64,000 bases of DNA from Aptenodytes patagonicus (taxonomy: Eukaryota > Chordata > Aves > Sphenisciformes > Spheniscidae), in the NCBI RefSeq assembly GCF_965638725.1, contig NC_134974.1:310001-374000 (forward strand). The letters are read 5' to 3'. Positions 19,650-64,000 of the stretch are shown here, piece after piece; the first letter of the stretch is position 1; each line of letters begins with the position of its first letter. A program made the translations under genes and the position numbers. The notes below the pieces were generated by a model, which made no database searches, had not been told where the DNA came from, and saw only the letters and a list, made by a program, of their open reading frames with translations.

Positions 19650-22600
19650 CAAAACCACATCTAACAGATTCTATTTGTAAAATATTATATTTGTCATCTC
19701 ATATAACGCAAACAGTAACTTTATTTCTGACAAGTGTCTCCATCTCTAAACATTTAAAAAATAGCCACATAGGTAATCCAAGGTCCTTGAACTTCTAGTT
19801 CAGTGACCTCCAGTGGTCCGTGTTGCTGCTTAGGATATGTGATGTGGAGAAATATAGTGGGGTTTTTAGGACACGTTTTATTCTCTTTTTGAGAAAGAAC
19901 TTCTGAGTGTAGTAGCTGTCTTCCGCAGCAGAAGAAAGATGACAAGGAATATGAGAAGGGATTGTGGGAGGCTGTAGAGTTACTAGTAATATTCTGGGAT
20001 TTCAGACACTCAGTTGAATTTTTTTAATGTCCCCTGGAGCTGAAGCAATGGGAAGAACCAAAAGAAAAACACTCACCTTCCAAATATAAAATCACAGTAT
20101 GTTTTCGTCAACAAAAGCAGTAGCAGAAATGAAGATGACTTAGTAAATTGGACAGAGGAAAAAAAAATTCATTTAATACTGCTTGGGGGGGAACATATCT
20201 AGGAGCTGACAGTAGAAGTCAACTCTTGGTATTTTTTTTCTGGAAAAGCAGGGGATCAGAAGAACAGAAATCTTAGCAGATGATGGGCAAAAAGGGCTTT
20301 GGATGTGTCAACAGGGGAATAAGAATGAATAATGGGTATTAAAAGTGTATATGGCATTAGAAAAATCATTAATGAACACCATTTAGTTCTAGGTAGCACA
20401 TGTCAAAACGAATGTTAAAATGCTCCCTAGTTAATCTTTTTGGGGAAGAACAGTTACAGGAGGGATTTGAGATCTACAGAATCTACTGGATGAGAGACTG
20501 GAAGTTTGACGTGTTTTGCTTCTTAGGGAGATGGTTAGGACATGTCTTCATCATAATTTGTAAGGCTGCGTAGAGATTTGATACTAGATGGTTCTTAATC
20601 TAGCAAAATTTATGTTAGCCTAAGATCCCGTGGATGAAAGTTGTTGCAAAATATGGATTAGGTCTTAGAATAGAGTCCCCAGGGAAATGGCAGTTTCTTT
20701 CATCAAAAAAAGTCTTTAAATAAAAAATGTTGATGTTGCTTTGGAAAGACCTGCTGTGGGTCTGCAAAGTGTAAGCAGTGGGATAGGAATTGCTGAGCAG
20801 ACGTTTTGGCCTGGTGTAGAATGCCATGCTGCTTGATTATAGCAGTACTTTCTAGTCTTAGAAGTTATGAAGCAGTGTAGTTAAATGACAGTGTGCAAGC
20901 TTAGAAAATAATTGTGGGCATGGGCAATCAGGCTCCACTGCTTTAATTTCCCATGAATCTTACTGGGCACACCGGATAGATATAATGCTTTTCTTGTGAA
21001 GGTCCTTGTAGTGGAAACATGCAAAGATCTCTTTCAGGGATTCGTATCATCGAAGCAGGTACTTTGCAAGTCCATAGTCTGTTTTTCTTACCTGAAGAAG
21101 CCTATAGTATAATTAAAAACAAGACTTGCAAATTAACAGAAAAATGTGGAAAGCAAAGACACAGATATGTACCTTATATCACACAGGTAACTATGATAGT
21201 TTTAGGTCTTGAAAGTACCAAATTGTTGGAGTTTTCAGGGTAAATTCATGAAAGCTTTTATAGCTGCCTCTGAACTATGGCTGTCATCATTTGGCTGCTC
21301 ATTTGCATTGACATCCACGAGGAGATTTTAAGACACGACCTGCAAGAAGAATGGTAGAGATCCCGTAGACTGGTGCAAGCAGAGCATACAAAGTGTGAAG
21401 AGTCGCACAGAGAAAGCAATGGTGTTACTTAAAAAAAAAAAAAGGGGGGAGGGGGGAAAGAACACATGTAATGGTTGTCACTGGTGAAGCAGAAAGCACT
21501 AAGGAATGGGAACAAGTGAAGATCCAAGGTACAGTTATGCACACCTTGAAGGCAATGACAGGAAGCTTGAACTTGATGAGGTAGGGAAGAAAAAGCATTC
21601 TTGGGATTCAAAGAGATTGAAATCTAATCAGTTCACGGTTATGAAAATGATCAAATTGGCAGACATTCTCTATGAATTATAGTGGGGTAATTGGAGAGTC
21701 AGAGAGAAGAAGATTACAGTGATCAAGGCAAAATGATTATTAGGTCCAGGATTAGCATTTTTGTTGTCTGTGTAGAGAGGAATTAATGGATAAATAAAAT
21801 GACCTGCTATGTGTTTATGAGAGCCATCAGTTTTGTGACTTTGTTTCTAGGATAGTTACTGATTCTGTGTTATTACAGAATAAGATTTTAGCACAGTTCT
21901 TTAATTCTCAATGTGCACTTTGTCTTGGTCTCACAGTTTCTAAGGTCAGTGTAGGAGTGTAATTACTTACTTAAAGTCTTGCTATTAAGTAAATATGGAG
22001 CCAAATACAGCAGTATAGATGGTGCTGTTTCAATTTAATTTGGTTTCAGATTTTAAGCTTATTAATTAATTTTAATTGTAAGAAAATGACTGAAGTGTTG
22101 TAGCAGTTCTGGACCATAGTCACTAGAGGAGGAAACATTTGTGTGAACATAGATTTGAGAGTTGCATGATGGCCGGTAGGATTTTCTCCTTTTCTTGAAC
22201 TTGGATAATAAAAATTCATGCGTTAGCTTAGAATTATTTTACTGCTGGCCAGTTTTCCTTTGTGCATTGGCATGTAGGAAAAAGCCCATTTTTGGTGACA
22301 TAGTGTAGCCTAATGGACTGAACATTGGGCCTTGAACTAGGAACTGTCACTGACTTGCTTTCTAGCCCCCTGTGTCACACTGCTCTACCCATTTTTTCTA
22401 GTTATAAAATGGAGATTTTATCTAATTACCTCTGGTCTTCTGAGTAATGTTTTTGATTTTTCAGGATGTTCTTAGTTGAAAAGTCATAGCTGCAGATAGA
22501 AATCCCTTTCAATAATGTGCACAGAACATGTGAAAATAAGTTTTGTTTTCTCTGAGAATGTAGCCAATGAAGCCTAGCTTTCTAATTATTTGCATTTTGT

Positions 22601-23009
22601 GTTCTCAGCAGCATTTCTTCTGTCCCCACTAATCCTGGCATCTGACTTCCAACCTGCATCCACTGCAATTGCCTTAGTCCTCTCCCAGTATCACCTTTCA
22701 CATTCCTTATCCTTCCCCCTTTTTATACAGAGCTTGTGTTTACTGAGCCACCTCAAAATACCACCTCCTCACTGCTGTTTTTCTCATTACTGTCTGGACA
22801 AGAGGCATATGGCTTTGGGACCTGGCATGTGCTGATGGGCTTGAGTATGCATGTGCTGACCTGCCAGGAGGCCAAATGTCATAGATAATTGCTGAGCTCA
22901 TTGAAACCTTTTTGAAACCATTGAAACTCATTTTGAAGTTCACTGAAACCGTTGAAATCTTTTCATAGCATTCCTCACAATTTAGCCTTAATAATTATAT
23001 AGAAGATAC

Positions 23010-23080
23010 ACGGCAGGGGGGTTGTACTAGGTGACCTTTAGAGGTGCCTTCTGACCCAAACTACTCTATGATTCTACTCT
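23010..23080 (+). mobile_element. CR1 3'-end fragment
   Basis: Reads TTGTACTAGGTGACCTTTAG, then GAGGTGCCTTCTGACCCAAA and CTATGATTCTA, the usual CR1 3' tail with the start of its ATTCTATG repeats. 5' truncated. Confidence 0.8.
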
Positions 23081-23911
23081 AAGATAAGGACAGAAAATCA
23101 TGCTGGTTTAGTTCCTGTGATGCTCTTTTCAGTACGTTGGTATTTTTTTCAGACCTGCTTCTGACATACTTCATTTTCAACAATGATTAAGATATTTAAA
23201 TGATTAAGATATTTAAACACTTTCTGCTTAGAACGCCCCTCAAACAAATACGTCCACCTGGATTGTTCTGCTTTGGCTCCTGGAACTTGAGAAAGGAGAA
23301 CTTCTCTCCCGAGCTGCTGTTAAGGCTAAGTAGGGTTTGATCTGGAGTGGTTCTGTGTGCCATACCCATGGGGTAGATGGGCATGTGGACGATGTGTTGC
23401 CATAGCAGTGTCAAAAAGACCTGATACTTTTTCAGTACACTACAAAGATTGTGTATATCCTTGTGGCTGTCACATTTCACCAGGAGTTCCTGTTCATCCT
23501 ATGCACAGAGTCTTTTTGAGGGTTGCTGATTTTCAAGTCCTCAGTTCTGTAAACATTACTTGTGTCCTTTCTCTGACATCATGCTCTAAATATCTGACCA
23601 TATTGAAATGCGTATGTTTAACTTTTTAACCTGTGATTTGTCCTCTTTGATAGTTGCCAATATACCATATTTGTATCTTCTGCAGATTCTTTCTGTGATG
23701 ATTTTTGTTTCCATGGATAAAAATATAATGGGGTACACCGCTTTTGTTTGTTCTTTGGCAGTGGGGGAAACAGCAGCTTATGGCTTTGTGGTGGTCTGTG
23801 TGCAAGCACGGGAGGCTGTGCTGGCACACTGCGCAAGTAGCCTGCCAGCCAGGGATTTGAAGCCCTTGCATTAGCAAGTTGATTCAGATCAACTTTTGCT
23901 TTAGTTCTTAT

Positions 23912-23963
23912 GGCAGTTAAGATGAAAAAGTTCCCTCGGCAGTTAAGATGAAAAAGTTCCCTC
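23912..23963. repeat. Perfect 26-base tandem duplication
   Basis: The unit beginning GGCAGTTAAGATG and ending AGTTCCCTC occurs at 23912-23937 and again at 23938-23963 without change. It implies a very recent duplication or an assembly join. Confidence 0.9.
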
Positions 23964-24678
23964 TAATATCTTACTATAAATAGGTTCATTATATATACAT
24001 AACAGTGCCTCTGATAGTAGAAGTGTGGACTTTTCTGTTCCCATGCTCCAGGAAGTACAAATTACTCTGTGAATGTATTTGGTGGGGTTGTTTGATGGGG
24101 GGGTTTTTTCTGTTCTCCCATCCTTCTTCCTGAACTTCCTCCCTGAAAGTCCTCAACTAAAAAGCAGATTTTGTGGCATGTTTGGAAACCAGTGCATACT
24201 TGGGTGTTAAGCTCAACTTTCTTAGTGGCTCAGATGGTTAAAATCAGATTGTCTCTGGGTTTTGGATGCTTTATCATAGGTTTTATTAGCTGCATCATTC
24301 CTTAGATGCAACTGTTTCAGCGGGTCCAGAATAAGAGCGGCAGTACTAGGAGTAGCTGGGCTCTGCTTTTAAATAAGAAAAGTTACTTTGATGATCAATA
24401 TTAAAAGCCTTTACCATCATTTGAAGTGTCCTGTGGATGAACTGGAAGTTATATTATAATAGTCACATACTTTTGATTTTCACCTATCGTCTAAAAGTGG
24501 TTTCACAGATAAATGGTGTATTTGTAGTAGGTTACAGGAAGGGTTGGTGTTTTGAAGCATCAGCTGCGTAATTGTGCTTGCCTGAGATATGATTGTTTGC
24601 TTTCTAATTGTTTTTAATATTCCTTTTATTTCTGCTAGAAAATTGAAGTTTACTTCTGTCTGTCTTTTTCTTCTTCAG

Positions 24679-24778
24679 AGTCAAAGATGCTGGCTGCCAG
24701 TAGTAGAACAGATCTTCTGTGGAACATATCTCTGTAAATCTTCCCTAAAATTACCCAAAGGCATATATTCCGCCTGTG
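24679..24778 (+). other. ASH1L: ASH1L exon 2, untranslated part
   Basis: Begins after acceptor TTCTTCAG (an AG two bases further is also possible) and runs 100 bases to the ATG. Contains upstream ORF 2. Confidence 0.8.
24687..24737 (+). promoter_or_regulatory. Upstream ORF 2 in ASH1L leader
   Basis: ATG at 24687, 16 codons (MLAASSRTDLLWNISL), TAA at 24735-24737, ending 41 bases before the real start; start context AAAGATGC. It could reduce translation or support reinitiation. Confidence 0.5.

Positions 24779-64000
<39,222 letters not shown>

Larger units (their letters stand above)
15951..24678 (+). other. ASH1L intron 1
   Basis: Bounded by donor GTGAGG and acceptor TTCTTCAG. Contains the minisatellite, the T25 tract, a solo LTR (19109-19649), a CR1 3' end (23010-23080) and a 26-base tandem duplication. 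No exon recognised. Confidence 0.8.

Overview
The window is vertebrate nuclear DNA, almost certainly from a bird. The evidence is intron-rich genes whose proteins match known vertebrate families exon by exon, very GC-rich CpG-island promoters, CR1-type LINE relics on both strands, and two solo LTRs of a retrovirus-like family common in bird genomes. The LTR family (start TGTCGTGGTTTAA, end near CCAGCACA) suggests a non-galliform bird, but the species cannot be read from the sequence. No bacterial, phage, CRISPR or toxin-type system is present. The long open frames in the GC-rich stretches and opposite the ASH1L repeat array are shadows.

Layout. (1) About 1-1230, minus strand: the 5' exons of MSTO1 (misato), continuing off the left edge. 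(2) 1401-15545, minus strand: the whole of DAP3 (mitochondrial ribosomal protein mS29). Twelve coding exons join in phase to exactly 397 codons plus stop, preceded by a non-coding first exon. Its poly(A) signal lies three bases after the stop codon and about 170 bases from the MSTO1 start. (3) About 15546-15790: a TATA-less, GC-box-rich divergent promoter shared by DAP3 (leftward) and ASH1L (rightward), followed by a YY1-like element at the start of ASH1L exon 1. (4) 15780 to the right edge, plus strand: ASH1L, a histone H3K36 methyltransferase. Non-coding exon 1 and exons 2-11 are present, giving 6728 coding bases (about 2242 residues). They run from the initiator ATG through the AT-hook-rich N-terminal half and the AWS domain into the first part of the SET domain. 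The rest of SET, the bromodomain, PHD and BAH regions lie beyond the window.

MSTO1 (mitochondrial morphology) and DAP3 (mitochondrial translation) are read in tandem. DAP3 is head-to-head with ASH1L (chromatin). As I recall the human order, MSTO1 is the gene beside ASH1L and DAP3 lies further away, so the local order appears different here. The most notable sequence-level observations are a GC-AG intron in ASH1L, a 14-copy 54-base coding minisatellite in ASH1L exon 3, an isolated CpG island inside ASH1L intron 3, two solo LTRs with perfect 5-base target duplications, two upstream ORFs in the ASH1L leader, and a few unassigned intronic ORFs. I see no strong candidate for a wholly new biological system.
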